A stretch of 64,000 nt of DNA, from positions 186,001 to 250,000 of the forward strand of contig NZ_SMFN01000002.1 of the NCBI RefSeq assembly GCF_004349135.1. The letters run 5' to 3'. Position 1 is the stretch's first letter, and every line of letters starts with the position of its first letter. A model generated the notes under the pieces. The model made no database searches, had not been told where the DNA came from, and saw only the letters and a program-made list of their open reading frames with translations. The translations under genes and the position numbers were made by a program. Of the stretch, positions 36,760 to 44,474 are shown one piece after another. The stretch comes from Flavobacterium sandaracinum (GTDB taxonomy: Bacteria; Bacteroidota; Bacteroidia; Flavobacteriales; Flavobacteriaceae).

Positions 36760-36775
36760 CATGATTTATATCATG
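36760..36775. promoter_or_regulatory. CATGAT-TTAT-ATCATG palindrome between clpB and ytxJ
   Basis: A perfect 6-bp inverted repeat with a 4-base spacer lies in the 144-base divergent gap, 35 bases before the ytxJ ATG. A TAACTTTG box on the plus strand (36694-36701) could start a ytxJ transcript passing through it. The palindrome could be an operator or a hairpin in the ytxJ leader. Confidence 0.35.
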
Positions 36776-36809
36776 TTTTAAAGTCAAAATGTCTTAAAAC
36801 AAGACAATT

Positions 36810-37199
36810 ATGAGTTTTTTTAAAAATATGTTTACAGGTTCAGACGATAAAGAATCAAACGAAAACAAGATCAACTGGAATGAACTAACCGATTTGGGTC
36901 AGCTAAATGAAATAATAGCTCTTTCAAATGAAAAGGCAGTTGCTATTTTCAAACACAGTACGCGTTGCAGTGTGAGTAGGATGGCGCTGAAACAGTTTGA
37001 AAATGAGTTTGATAGCTCAGATAAAGTTACGCCTTATTTTTTAGATTTAATAGCACATCGTGATATTTCTAATGAAATTGCAACTCGTTTTGGAGTGTAT
37101 CATCAATCACCACAATTGATTTTGATCAAAGAAGGAAAAGCAATTTATAACGTTTCACATAGTGATATTGATGCGGAGGAATTGGGGACGAAAGTCTAA
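36810..37199 (+). CDS. ytxJ: bacillithiol-system redox-active protein YtxJ
   Basis: 129 residues. Thioredoxin-like fold of the DUF2847/YtxJ family (monothiol bacilliredoxin type): WNELTDLGQLNEIIALS, then AIFKHSTRCSVSRMALKQFE with a single active Cys in TRCSVS. FLDLIAHRDISNEIA and the cis-Pro segment HQSPQLILIKEGK follow. The presence of YtxJ implies that the cell makes bacillithiol, the low-molecular-weight thiol of Firmicutes and many Bacteroidetes. The short N-terminal extension (MSFFKNMFTG) is hydrophobic but too short for a membrane anchor. Its position back to back with clpB fits a stress-response setting. Confidence 0.9.
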   Translation: MSFFKNMFTGSDDKESNENKINWNELTDLGQLNEIIALSNEKAVAIFKHSTRCSVSRMALKQFENEFDSSDKVTPYFLDLIAHRDISNEIATRFGVYHQSPQLILIKEGKAIYNVSHSDIDAEELGTKV

Positions 37200-37226
37200 T
37201 TTTTGTCGAGAGAGAATTGAAAATAG

Positions 37227-37263
37227 AATCCTGAATTCATTTATTTAATGTGAATTCAGGATT
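37227..37263 (+). terminator. terminator after ytxJ
   Basis: AATCCTGAATTCA (37227-37239) pairs perfectly with TGAATTCAGGATT (37251-37263). It is followed by an eight-T run on the plus strand. The convergent membrane-protein gene ends at 37273. Confidence 0.87.
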
Positions 37264-37272
37264 TTTTTTGGT

Positions 37273-38436
37273 TCAAAAACTTCCATCAGAACCTCCACCG
37301 CTAAAACCACCACCACCAAAATCCATTGGAGACTCGATTGTAACTTCGGGTTTAATGCCGCCCATTTGCGATGCAATGAGTATCTCGGCATTCAAGAAAG
37401 CGTTTGTTTTAGTAAATCGATCGGGTTGGAAGGTGATTCCGGTTTCCTTGTTTTTTAATTTTTTTATGGCAATAAGTGTCAATGCAAATATTAGGGCTCC
37501 CCAAATGGTTAGGGCAATCTCAATAGGCATTATTGCATAGTAAAAGCGGATGGTATAAACGGAGAAGCACAAAGTTAGTAATCCAATCCAAAGTAGAATA
37601 CGGTCTTTTTTTACTAAAGCAAAAAATAAAAAAGCTGCTGGGACTATAAAGGTAAAAGCATAAAATAGTAAGGCAAATGGAATATCAGTTCCAGGCTTCA
37701 CATCTTGCTGTAATAACTGAATTGAAAGTTCTCGTACTACTAAATAATTTCCAGAAAAGTAAAAGAGGATTAAAGCGAAATTCTTTGCTAGCAAAAGTCC
37801 GTTTAAATAAAAGGGAGCAGTTAATTTTTGCATCGTCGTTTTGCTGCCAAAATATAATGCTGCTGCAAAAGACATCATGAGGAATGGTAAAAAAGGGTGA
37901 ATGCTTTCATCCAATTCTAGTATCCCGAAAATTAAGGTAGCAGTAAAGGCCATGCAAAATAATAATGCCATCGATAGGTGTAAATATCGTAGGTAGCTTA
38001 AGACTGCTGTTATTGTTACTAAAGCGGCAATTAATAGTTCGTTGCTGTTTGATGCAATTCCAATAGCGAATGCAAAAGTGAGTTGTGATCCTAAAATAAA
38101 GGCATCATCTAAACCATGACCATAAAACTTAGATTGGGCAAGAATTTCGGCACCAACAAATCCAATAAGAGCAAAGAAAAAAACTAAGTATTCATAATTT
38201 TCATTTAATGTCTCCAAGGTAGTTAATGTAACGAAGCCGCATAGTGAGGAATACAAGAACGCTCCCAGAATAAAAAACAGTGCTCTAATAAGTAAGTTGT
38301 CGTGTGTTTTGAGTACAATTAATTTTTTTTCAAAAGATTGGTACTGTTCTAGGGCTATAAAACCTGCCTTTTGCAACGACTGCGCTTCATCAAGTAGGGC
38401 TTTATTTTGTAAGGTTGTTTTATCGTAGACTATCAT
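37273..38436 (-). CDS. multi-spanning membrane protein with Gly-rich tail
   Basis: 387 residues. A short helical N-terminal cytoplasmic segment (1-45) precedes about ten membrane helices (55-335). A soluble tail follows, ending DFGGGGFSGGGSDGSF, which resembles the Gly/Ser-rich C-termini of TPM/YgcG-type membrane proteins. The family is otherwise a hypothetical Bacteroidetes protein; no catalytic motif was seen. It overlaps the preceding DUF2157-like gene by 17 bases, so the two are translationally coupled and probably form one complex. The start MIVYDKTTLQNKALLDEAQ looks like the N-terminal helix pair of DUF2157/DUF4401 proteins, hinting at common ancestry with its partner. Confidence 0.75.
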   Translation of the reverse strand: MIVYDKTTLQNKALLDEAQSLQKAGFIALEQYQSFEKKLIVLKTHDNLLIRALFFILGAFLYSSLCGFVTLTTLETLNENYEYLVFFFALIGFVGAEILAQSKFYGHGLDDAFILGSQLTFAFAIGIASNSNELLIAALVTITAVLSYLRYLHLSMALLFCMAFTATLIFGILELDESIHPFLPFLMMSFAAALYFGSKTTMQKLTAPFYLNGLLLAKNFALILFYFSGNYLVVRELSIQLLQQDVKPGTDIPFALLFYAFTFIVPAAFLFFALVKKDRILLWIGLLTLCFSVYTIRFYYAIMPIEIALTIWGALIFALTLIAIKKLKNKETGITFQPDRFTKTNAFLNAEILIASQMGGIKPEVTIESPMDFGGGGFSGGGSDGSF

Positions 38437-39418
38437 TATTTTTCTGGATATTAAATTGCTTTACAAGTTTGATAAAAAAGATGATGGAACCAATAAAATA
38501 GAGTGGAACTACAAAGAAGAATAGTGAAATAAAATCACTGAAATCAATAGCTGATACAATTTTAATAATTAAAATAGTAACACCAATATAAGCATATATA
38601 ATGGAAAATATAAAAAGTGAAACGGCTTGAAATTGATAGCTTGCTTTGTAAAAATAAATGGAACTACTAGCTAAAATAATAAAAAATACAAACCAAAAAG
38701 GTTGGGATAAGTTATTGATGCACGAAATCCCAATAAGATGCAATCCAAAAGTAAGGTACACTAATGTGAAATGCTTTTTCAAGCCAATTTGGTTGCTATA
38801 AATCGCCCACAGAATAAGCGCCATTCCCAGACCAATAGCCGAGTAACTTAAAGTATTTGAGTCATAAAAGTCATTGTTAAGCAACGTTTGCGGACTTACG
38901 GATAAACCAATATAAGCGGCGAGACCAGTTATAGCAATAGATAGGATACTTTTATTATCAAAATAATAGGCACAAAATAATCCGATGATGGTAGGGATAA
39001 GTGTTGCTAATCCGTAATGCGTGCCAAAAGCAGTATATTGAAATTGCAAATACCCTATAAAAACGCAAGTAAGCAACAAAGCAGTCAGAATAATGTAATC
39101 ATAAATAGGGTCTTCAAAATTAGTTTCCTCTTTTCGAAAACCGTTTGCTTTCTTGAAACTGAGATAGTAGCAAACAACAGTTCCTGCAAGTATAATTGCT
39201 AAAATTACGACATGACCAATCGTGTCTATGTTTTGATAAATTAATATTCCGATTCCTGTTGTAAACGAAATTATAGAAAGGTAGAGAAATAACTTCAGCT
39301 CTGTATGAAGCGAAAAAATCCCCAAGTTTCTATAGGCTTTTACTTGGGTGAGTTGGGTTGCAGTTATTACATTTTGGTCAAAAAGTTCCTGAGTTTTTTG
39401 TTCTTGGAAACGGTTCAT
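38420..39418 (-). CDS. DUF2157-like multi-spanning membrane protein
   Basis: 332 residues. The N-terminal cytoplasmic helix MNRFQEQKTQELFDQNVITATQLTQV resembles the start of DUF2157 proteins (PF09925), where it is followed by membrane helices as here (about nine segments over 42-320). No enzymatic motif is visible. The pairing with the downstream overlapping gene, which has the same helix-then-membrane layout, suggests a two-subunit membrane complex. Function unknown. Immediately upstream (39501-39530) is the terminator of the arginine operon, so this pair is a separate transcription unit. Confidence 0.72.
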   Translation of the reverse strand: MNRFQEQKTQELFDQNVITATQLTQVKAYRNLGIFSLHTELKLFLYLSIISFTTGIGILIYQNIDTIGHVVILAIILAGTVVCYYLSFKKANGFRKEETNFEDPIYDYIILTALLLTCVFIGYLQFQYTAFGTHYGLATLIPTIIGLFCAYYFDNKSILSIAITGLAAYIGLSVSPQTLLNNDFYDSNTLSYSAIGLGMALILWAIYSNQIGLKKHFTLVYLTFGLHLIGISCINNLSQPFWFVFFIILASSSIYFYKASYQFQAVSLFIFSIIYAYIGVTILIIKIVSAIDFSDFISLFFFVVPLYFIGSIIFFIKLVKQFNIQKNNDSLR

Positions 39419-39500
39419 AGAGAGTTTTTAAAGAGCTAGTAAACAAATATATGTAATATTCATCAATTTTTTATAATCAGTTTTACTTGGTGAAATTGAA

Positions 39501-39530
39501 AAAAAAATCCATTCGGTTAAGAATGGATTT
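39501..39530 (-). terminator. terminator of the arginine operon
   Basis: AAATCCATTC (39505-39514) pairs with GAATGGATTT (39521-39530) around GGTTAA. On the minus strand it is followed by a run of nine T. It lies 36 bases beyond the argH stop. Confidence 0.87.
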
Positions 39531-39565
39531 TAAAAGTAGTTGTGTTGGTAGTAGCGTTGTATTAT

Positions 39566-40846
39566 TTAAAATGTTTGCTTCATTTTTGCTTTAATTTCAT
39601 CCAAACACAAATTATTTATACTTCCTTCGTGTGTATGTTTGGTTTCTTTTGGAGATTTAAAAGTGCCATTTTCCAGTTGTTCTGCAACGGCTTTGTAGGC
39701 GTCTCTAAACGGCATTCCGGCAACCACCATTTCGTTTAAAGAATCTACCGTAAACAAATAATCATATTTTTTATCGTCCAAGATGTGTTCTTTTACCTTA
39801 ATGTCCTTGATGGCAAAAATCGCAATATCCAAACATGCTTTCAAGTTTTGAATCGCAGGAAACAGTCCTTCTTTCAAAAGTTGTAAATCTCTGTGATAGC
39901 CACTTGGAAGATTGTTTGTAATCAACGTAATTTCGTAAGGCAACGCTTGAATCTTATTGCATTTTCCTCTAATTAACTCAAAAACATCCGGGTTTTTTTT
40001 GTGTGGCATAATACTCGAACCTGTTGTAAGATGCGAAGGCAAAGTGATAAAATCAAAATTCTGGCTCATATACAAACAAACATCCATCGAGAATTTAGCC
40101 AAAGTTGCAGCCACACTGCTCATCGCAAAAGCAACCGTTTTTTCTGATTTTCCACGGCTCATTTGTGCGGCAACCGAATTGAATTTTAAGGTTTCAAAAC
40201 CTAATTCTTCTGTCGTGAATGTTCTGTTGATAGGAAACGAACTTCCGTATCCTGCAGCTGAACCCAATGGATTTTGGTCTACGATTTTCAAAGCGGCATT
40301 TAGCATCGTTACATCGTCAATCAAAGTTTCAGCATAAGCAGAAAACCACATTCCGAAAGAAGATGGCATTGCAATTTGCAGATGCGTATAACCCGGCAAT
40401 AAAACATTTTGATGTTTTTCGGCTGATTCCATTAGCAAATCAAAAAGGCTTTTTACTTGCTCTTTCAAATCTTTTACAACGTCTTTTAGATACAAGTTAA
40501 CGTCCACCAAAACTTGGTCGTTACGGGAACGGGCCGTGTGGATTTTTTTTCCGGCGTCACCTAGTTTTACTGTTAGTAAATATTCGATTTTAGAATGTAC
40601 GTCTTCAAAACTGTCTTCGATTTCGAAATTTCCATTTTCGGCATCTTTTATAATTTCTTCCAAAGCCAAAACTAAAGAAACGGTTTCGGAGTCTGTTAAA
40701 AGCCCAATTTGGCCAAGCATTTTAGCATGTGCAATAGAACCTAATGCATCATATTTGGCCAGAACTAAATCCAGTTCTCTGTCGTTTCCAACGGTAAAAT
40801 GTTCGATTTGCTTATCGGTTGGTATTCCTTTTTCCCAAAGTTTCAT
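39566..40846 (-). CDS. argH: argininosuccinate lyase
   Basis: 426 residues, slightly shorter than the usual 450-460 because the C-terminus is trimmed. Fumarase-superfamily motifs are the N-terminal MKLWEKG, HTARSRNDQVLVD (Arg/Asn for substrate) and LPGYTHLQIAMPSSFG (catalytic His-Leu-Gln). The mobile-loop signature is TGSSIMPHKKNPD. It cleaves argininosuccinate to arginine and fumarate, the final arginine step, in the cytoplasm. It is the last gene of the arg operon and is separated from argE' by 183 bases that contain one copy of the hairpin repeat. Confidence 0.96.
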   Translation of the reverse strand: MKLWEKGIPTDKQIEHFTVGNDRELDLVLAKYDALGSIAHAKMLGQIGLLTDSETVSLVLALEEIIKDAENGNFEIEDSFEDVHSKIEYLLTVKLGDAGKKIHTARSRNDQVLVDVNLYLKDVVKDLKEQVKSLFDLLMESAEKHQNVLLPGYTHLQIAMPSSFGMWFSAYAETLIDDVTMLNAALKIVDQNPLGSAAGYGSSFPINRTFTTEELGFETLKFNSVAAQMSRGKSEKTVAFAMSSVAATLAKFSMDVCLYMSQNFDFITLPSHLTTGSSIMPHKKNPDVFELIRGKCNKIQALPYEITLITNNLPSGYHRDLQLLKEGLFPAIQNLKACLDIAIFAIKDIKVKEHILDDKKYDYLFTVDSLNEMVVAGMPFRDAYKAVAEQLENGTFKSPKETKHTHEGSINNLCLDEIKAKMKQTF

Positions 40847-40920
40847 ATTGTTTTTTTGTTTCAGGTTTAAAGTTTCAAGTTTTGTGTTGAAACTCGAATA
40901 ATCTCTAGGAATCGTTTTAC

Positions 40921-41000
40921 TAGCCCCGATAGCAGTGGAAATCCTTTTATTTTTTTCTTTAAAAAATAAAAGATTGCAACGTATAGCGGGATTAGCTCCT
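40921..41000 (+). repeat. flavobacterial hairpin repeat, copy 1 (argE'-argH gap)
   Basis: Conserved ends TAGCCCCGATAGCAGTGGAA and GATTGCAACGTATAGCGGG enclose a perfect 12-bp stem (40944-40955 with 40961-40972). The arms are CTTTTATTTTTT and its complement. Copies 2 (49186-49253) and 3 (46571-46683, inverted) share the ends but carry different, still complementary arms. Confidence 0.85.
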
Positions 41001-41029
41001 GAAAATACTCAGGATAAATCCAAATTATT

Positions 41030-42100
41030 TTATTGTTTGAAAAAATCAGTTAGTATTTTGATATACAACTCAATTCCTTCTTCTATTTCGTTTATAAATA
41101 TAAATTCGTCTGCTGAGTGTGACCGCAGGGTTTCTCCAGGTCCTAATTTTAAGGATTGACAACTCAAAACGGATTGATCAGAAAGGGTAGGAGAGCCGTA
41201 TGTGGTTCTTCCGAGTGCGATTCCGGCTTGTACTAATCCGTGTGCAACTGGAATCGAAGACGCGTTTAAATGCATCGAACGCGGATTGACTTCGGCAGTC
41301 AAATGTTTCCTTACGGTATCTAAAATTTCTTGATTGTTGTAGCAATCATTTACTCTGATATCGACAACCAAATGACATTCGGCAGGAACTACATTGTGTT
41401 GTTTTCCTGCAGAAACCTGTGTTACCGTCATTTTTACGGGACCTAAAACTTCTGATATTTTTTCGAATTGATAGCTGTTAAACCATTCCATAACAGGTAT
41501 CGCATTATAAATAGGATTGTCCGGATTGTTGTGTGCGGCGTGACTGGCAGTACCTTTTACGATAACATCGAGTACCAATAAGCCTTTTTCGGCTACTGCC
41601 AATTGCATTAATGTTGGTTCACCAACAATAGCACATTCTAGTTCTGGTAGGTGTTTTAAAACGCTGTTCAACCCGTTTTTTCCGCTGCTTTCTTCTTCGG
41701 CTGAAGCGACCATCACGATATTGTAAGGCAAATTTTCATTCGGATAAAAATAAACAAAAGTCGCTAAAAGCGAAACCAAACAACCGCCAGCATCATTGCT
41801 TCCAAGTCCAAATAGTTTGCCGTCTTTTTCGATGGCTTTAAAAGGATCGTTAGTGTAACCTTGGTTTGGTTTTACGGTATCGTGGTGCGAATTGAGTAAA
41901 AGCGTAGGTTTGTTGGCGTCAAAATGTTTATTGAAAGCCCAAACATTATTATTTTCTCTTTCGAAAGGGATATTATTTTGTGTAAACCAATTTTCGATTA
42001 AAAGTGCTGTTTTATCTTCTTCACTTGAAAAGGAAGGCGTTTCAATCAGTGCTTTTAATAGCGCAATGGCTTCTTGTGTTAAGGTTTGTATGTTTTTCAT
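41030..42100 (-). CDS. argE: M20-family N-acyl-citrulline/ornithine deacylase (ArgE-like)
   Basis: 356 residues. Zinc-binding M20/M28-type peptidase fold: NSHHDTVKPNQGY gives the first His-Asp, GLGSNDAGGC the bridging Asp, and ASAEEESSGKNGL the Glu-Glu pair. The dimerisation domain covers about 175-285. A final His lies in TLRSHSADEF. It lies between argB and argH and beside an N-acylornithine transcarbamylase, so the natural substrate is expected to be N-succinyl- or N-acetyl-citrulline rather than N-acetylornithine. That substrate call follows from context, not from residues I can identify. The gap to argB (125 bases) contains short duplicated AT-rich motifs. Confidence 0.9.
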   Translation of the reverse strand: MKNIQTLTQEAIALLKALIETPSFSSEEDKTALLIENWFTQNNIPFERENNNVWAFNKHFDANKPTLLLNSHHDTVKPNQGYTNDPFKAIEKDGKLFGLGSNDAGGCLVSLLATFVYFYPNENLPYNIVMVASAEEESSGKNGLNSVLKHLPELECAIVGEPTLMQLAVAEKGLLVLDVIVKGTASHAAHNNPDNPIYNAIPVMEWFNSYQFEKISEVLGPVKMTVTQVSAGKQHNVVPAECHLVVDIRVNDCYNNQEILDTVRKHLTAEVNPRSMHLNASSIPVAHGLVQAGIALGRTTYGSPTLSDQSVLSCQSLKLGPGETLRSHSADEFIFINEIEEGIELYIKILTDFFKQ

Positions 42101-42225
42101 ATTTTTTTCGCCACTAATTCACGAATTAATTTTTATAATTTACCATATAAGGAATATAAGGTCATTTAAGATTTTAGGATACTTATATGCTCTTATATTT
42201 CTTATATGGTTCAAAAAGAGTTTTG
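42101..42225. repeat. AT-rich gap with degenerate ATATAAG duplications
   Basis: The gap between argB and argE' holds ACTAATTCACGAATTAATT (a near-palindromic duplication) and several ATATAAG/CTTATAT words in both orientations. Similar CTTATAT words recur in the 177-bp tandem array at 51694-52402. No promoter box was seen. Confidence 0.5.
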
Positions 42226-43011
42226 TTACAATTGAATTGTCGTGCAAATTACTTCATCGTTTTGTAACATCCTGTGATGACCAATTTTTATTTTTTGAAC
42301 TCCTTTGGACAAACTATTGAAACAGTTGTCTAATTTAGGAATCATGCCGGAATGTATCGCTTTTTCGGCTTTTAATTTGGAATACAATTCTTGATTGATG
42401 TTTTCGATCACGGAAGAATCATCTTCGGCATCAAATAAAACGCCGGGTTTTTCAAAGCAATAATTCAAAGTAACATCAAAAACATCCGATAAAGCAATCG
42501 CTAATTCGCTGGCAATAGTATCTGCATTTGTATTTAATAATTGTCCTTTTCCATCGTGTGTTATGGCGCAAAATACGGGAACGATTCCATTTGAAAGTAA
42601 GGTTTCTAACAAGTTAGTGTTTACTTTTTTGACATCGCCAACAAAACCATAATCGATTGTTGGATGGTTTCTTTTATCCGAGTGAATTAAATTTCCATCC
42701 GCACCAGAAAATCCCATTGCATTTGTGGAATTGGCTTGTAATTGAGCAACGATATTTTTGTTAATTTGACCTGCGTAAATCATCACAACTACATCCAGCA
42801 TAGCGGCATCGGTGATGCGCCTTCCATCAATCATTTGAGGCACTAAACCAATGCTTTCGGCCATTTTAGTAGCTGATTTTCCGCCACCATGAACGAGTAT
42901 TTTATACCCTTCAATTGCAGAAAAATCAGTTAAAAATTGTGATAATTCCGTTGGATTATCAATAATGTTTCCACCAATTTTTATGATCGATACCGATTTA
43001 TTATTTTCCAT
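42226..43011 (-). CDS. argB: N-acylglutamate kinase
   Basis: 261 residues. Amino-acid kinase fold: IKIGGNIIDN near the N-terminus and VHGGGKSATKMAESIGL (glycine loop) are present. NTNADTIASELAIALS closes the nucleotide and substrate sites, and MIPKLDNCFNSLSKG is the C-terminal signature. It phosphorylates N-acetyl- or, in Bacteroidetes with succinylated intermediates, N-succinyl-glutamate. The N-terminal helix that carries arginine feedback inhibition in the hexameric type is absent, so this is probably the arginine-insensitive dimeric form (inference). It overlaps the argF' stop by 11 bases, which indicates tight coupling. Confidence 0.94.
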   Translation of the reverse strand: MENNKSVSIIKIGGNIIDNPTELSQFLTDFSAIEGYKILVHGGGKSATKMAESIGLVPQMIDGRRITDAAMLDVVVMIYAGQINKNIVAQLQANSTNAMGFSGADGNLIHSDKRNHPTIDYGFVGDVKKVNTNLLETLLSNGIVPVFCAITHDGKGQLLNTNADTIASELAIALSDVFDVTLNYCFEKPGVLFDAEDDSSVIENINQELYSKLKAEKAIHSGMIPKLDNCFNSLSKGVQKIKIGHHRMLQNDEVICTTIQL

Positions 43012-43948
43012 TTTTCAATATTTTTTGCAACACTACTTGTGCAGCATACGTTCTATTGTTGGCTTGTTCTATAACAATTGAGTTTTCGCTGTCAATGACT
43101 TCATCGGTGACAATTACATTACGTCTTACTGGCAAACAATGCATGAATTTGGCATTGTTGGTCAGTTTCATTTTATCAGCGGTAACAGTCCAATTTGGAT
43201 CTGAATTTGTAATTTGACCATATTCCTTGTAATTGCTCCAGTTTTTCGCATAAATAAAATCAGCGTTTTCAAAAGCTTTATCTTGATCGTATTCAATCTT
43301 GGAATCTTTTGTGATTTTAGGATTCAATTCGTAGCCTTCGGGATGCGTAATCACAAAATCGGCATCTTGTAACTGCATCATTTCCACAAAGGAATTGGGC
43401 ACAGCTTGAGGTAATGCTCTAGGATGTGGTGCCCAAGTCAAAACTACTTTTGGTCGGTGTTGCGTTTTGTGTTCAGCCATAGTTATCGCATCTGCTAAGG
43501 ATTGTAAAGGATGTCCTGTAGCGCTTTCCATATTCACAATTGGAACCGTAGCATGTTTTAAAAAACCAGAAAGTACCGTTTCGGCATTGTCTTTTTCCTT
43601 GTCTGTCAATCCTGCAAAAGCTCTGATAGCGATAATATCAGCGTATTGTGAAACTACAGCTGCTGCTTCTTTGATATGTTCTGAAGCTCCTTGATTCATG
43701 ATTGCCCCATCTTCATATTCCAAAGTCCAGCCTTCGCTACCAAAGTTCATTACCATCACGTTCATTCCTAAATTGATAGCCGCTTTTTGAGTACTCAAAC
43801 GTGTTCTTAAACTAGAATTAAAAAACAACATTACTAGTGTTTTGTTTTTACCTAGTTTTTTGTTTTTTAGTGGTTTTTTCTTGATTTTAAGGGCTTGTTT
43901 TACCCATTTGTCAAGGAAATCTATGTTTTGTATGGAAGTAAAGTTCAT
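43001..43948 (-). CDS. argF': N-succinylornithine (or N-acetylornithine) carbamoyltransferase
   Basis: 315 residues. Carbamoyl-phosphate site FFNSSLRTRLS (residues 42-52). The protein lacks the ornithine loop of normal OTCase and instead has WTLEYEDGAIMNQGASEHIKEA, characteristic of the AOTCase/SOTCase group. WAPHPRALPQAVPNSF, MHCLPVRRNVIVTDEVID and a late Arg-Thr-Tyr (NNRTYAAQ) also fit that group. Ser89, just before EH, occupies the position that is Glu92 in Xanthomonas AOTCase and Pro90 in Bacteroides fragilis SOTCase. Published swaps at that position to Pro, Ser, Val or Ala favour succinylornithine, so SOTCase activity is the better guess. It makes N-succinylcitrulline for the ArgE-like deacylase. 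Confidence 0.9.
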   Translation of the reverse strand: MNFTSIQNIDFLDKWVKQALKIKKKPLKNKKLGKNKTLVMLFFNSSLRTRLSTQKAAINLGMNVMVMNFGSEGWTLEYEDGAIMNQGASEHIKEAAAVVSQYADIIAIRAFAGLTDKEKDNAETVLSGFLKHATVPIVNMESATGHPLQSLADAITMAEHKTQHRPKVVLTWAPHPRALPQAVPNSFVEMMQLQDADFVITHPEGYELNPKITKDSKIEYDQDKAFENADFIYAKNWSNYKEYGQITNSDPNWTVTADKMKLTNNAKFMHCLPVRRNVIVTDEVIDSENSIVIEQANNRTYAAQVVLQKILKNGK

Positions 43949-43969
43949 TGTTTTATATTTTAGGTTTTA

Positions 43970-44022
43970 GAACGCGGATTATACGGATTCGCTATCGCGA
44001 AGACACGGATAAAAACGGATTT
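43970..44022. repeat. inverted repeat A of the GxxExxY unit, with hairpin
   Basis: Begins GAACGCGGATTATACGGATT and contains the hairpin TTCGC-TATC-GCGAA. It matches the reverse complement of 44421-44470 at roughly four of five positions. It starts 11 bases from the GxxExxY stop codon. Confidence 0.8.
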
Positions 44023-44032
44023 TTATTCTTTT

Positions 44033-44413
44033 TTATTTTCTGTTGTTTTCAAAAATTTTCCTTCTAAATTCAGGTTTCTTTCCAAAGTTTAATAGTAGCC
44101 CTACTTCACAATCGGTGCTTCTTAAATAATTTAAAATTTGGTTTTCAAAATCTTTTATAATGTAATCAACTGCCTTTAGTTCTAATATCACTAGATTTTC
44201 AACTATCAAATCTGCGTAATATTCGCCAACTTCAGTTCCCTTATAGTAAACTTTAATTTTGTTTTGAGCTTCAACTTTGTATCCTTTATTTTTCAATTCT
44301 ATATACATTGAATTTTGATATACTTTTTCTAAAAAGCCATATCCTAATTCATTATATACTTCATAAAAAGTTTTTAAAATTCCATCCGTTAATTCTTTAT
44401 GTTTTAAATCCAT
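44033..44413 (-). CDS. GxxExxY family protein (PD-(D/E)XK-like)
   Basis: 126 residues. Motifs of PF13366/TIGR04256: LGYGFLEKVYQNSM carries the GxxExxY signature (GFLEKVY), followed by YYADLIVENLVILELKAV. The last is a (D)-x(n)-(E)xK pattern of the PD-(D/E)XK nuclease superfamily: Asp in YADLIV, Glu-Leu-Lys in LELKAV. QILNYLRSTDCEVGLLLNFGKKP completes the family. No function has been demonstrated for these small proteins. It sits inside the arg/pro operon and is framed by inverted repeats 43970-44022 and 44421-44470, with only 10 and 7 bases to spare, so the gene plus repeats looks like one inserted unit of about 500 bases. Confidence 0.88.
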   Translation of the reverse strand: MDLKHKELTDGILKTFYEVYNELGYGFLEKVYQNSMYIELKNKGYKVEAQNKIKVYYKGTEVGEYYADLIVENLVILELKAVDYIIKDFENQILNYLRSTDCEVGLLLNFGKKPEFRRKIFENNRK

Positions 44414-44420
44414 TTTAAAA

Positions 44421-44470
44421 ATCTGTTTAATCGGTGTCTTCGCAACGCGAATCCGTTTTATCGGTGTTCC
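44421..44470. repeat. inverted repeat B of the GxxExxY unit, with hairpin
   Basis: Contains TTCGC-AAC-GCGAA, a 5-bp stem with a 3-base loop, and reads on the minus strand as GGAACACCGATAAAACGGAT followed by the hairpin. It lies 7 bases upstream of the GxxExxY ATG and 4 bases from the end of proB. Confidence 0.8.
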
Positions 44471-44474
44471 TTCT

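Larger units (their letters stand above)
43970..44470. mobile_element. putative compact mobile unit: GxxExxY gene between hairpin-bearing inverted repeats
   Basis: The unit is inverted repeat A (43970-44022), the GxxExxY gene, and inverted repeat B (44421-44470). Both ends have GGATTCGC or its complement and a TTCGC-loop-GCGAA hairpin. It separates proB from argF' by 526 bases, the widest gap in the operon. There is no transposase. The call as a mobile element is inference from the framing and the tight fit, not from a demonstrated target-site duplication. Confidence 0.45.

Noticed and set aside
37273..39418. The two membrane genes as an ABC or secretion system
   Set aside because: No ATPase, Walker motif or transport signature is present in either protein or beside them.
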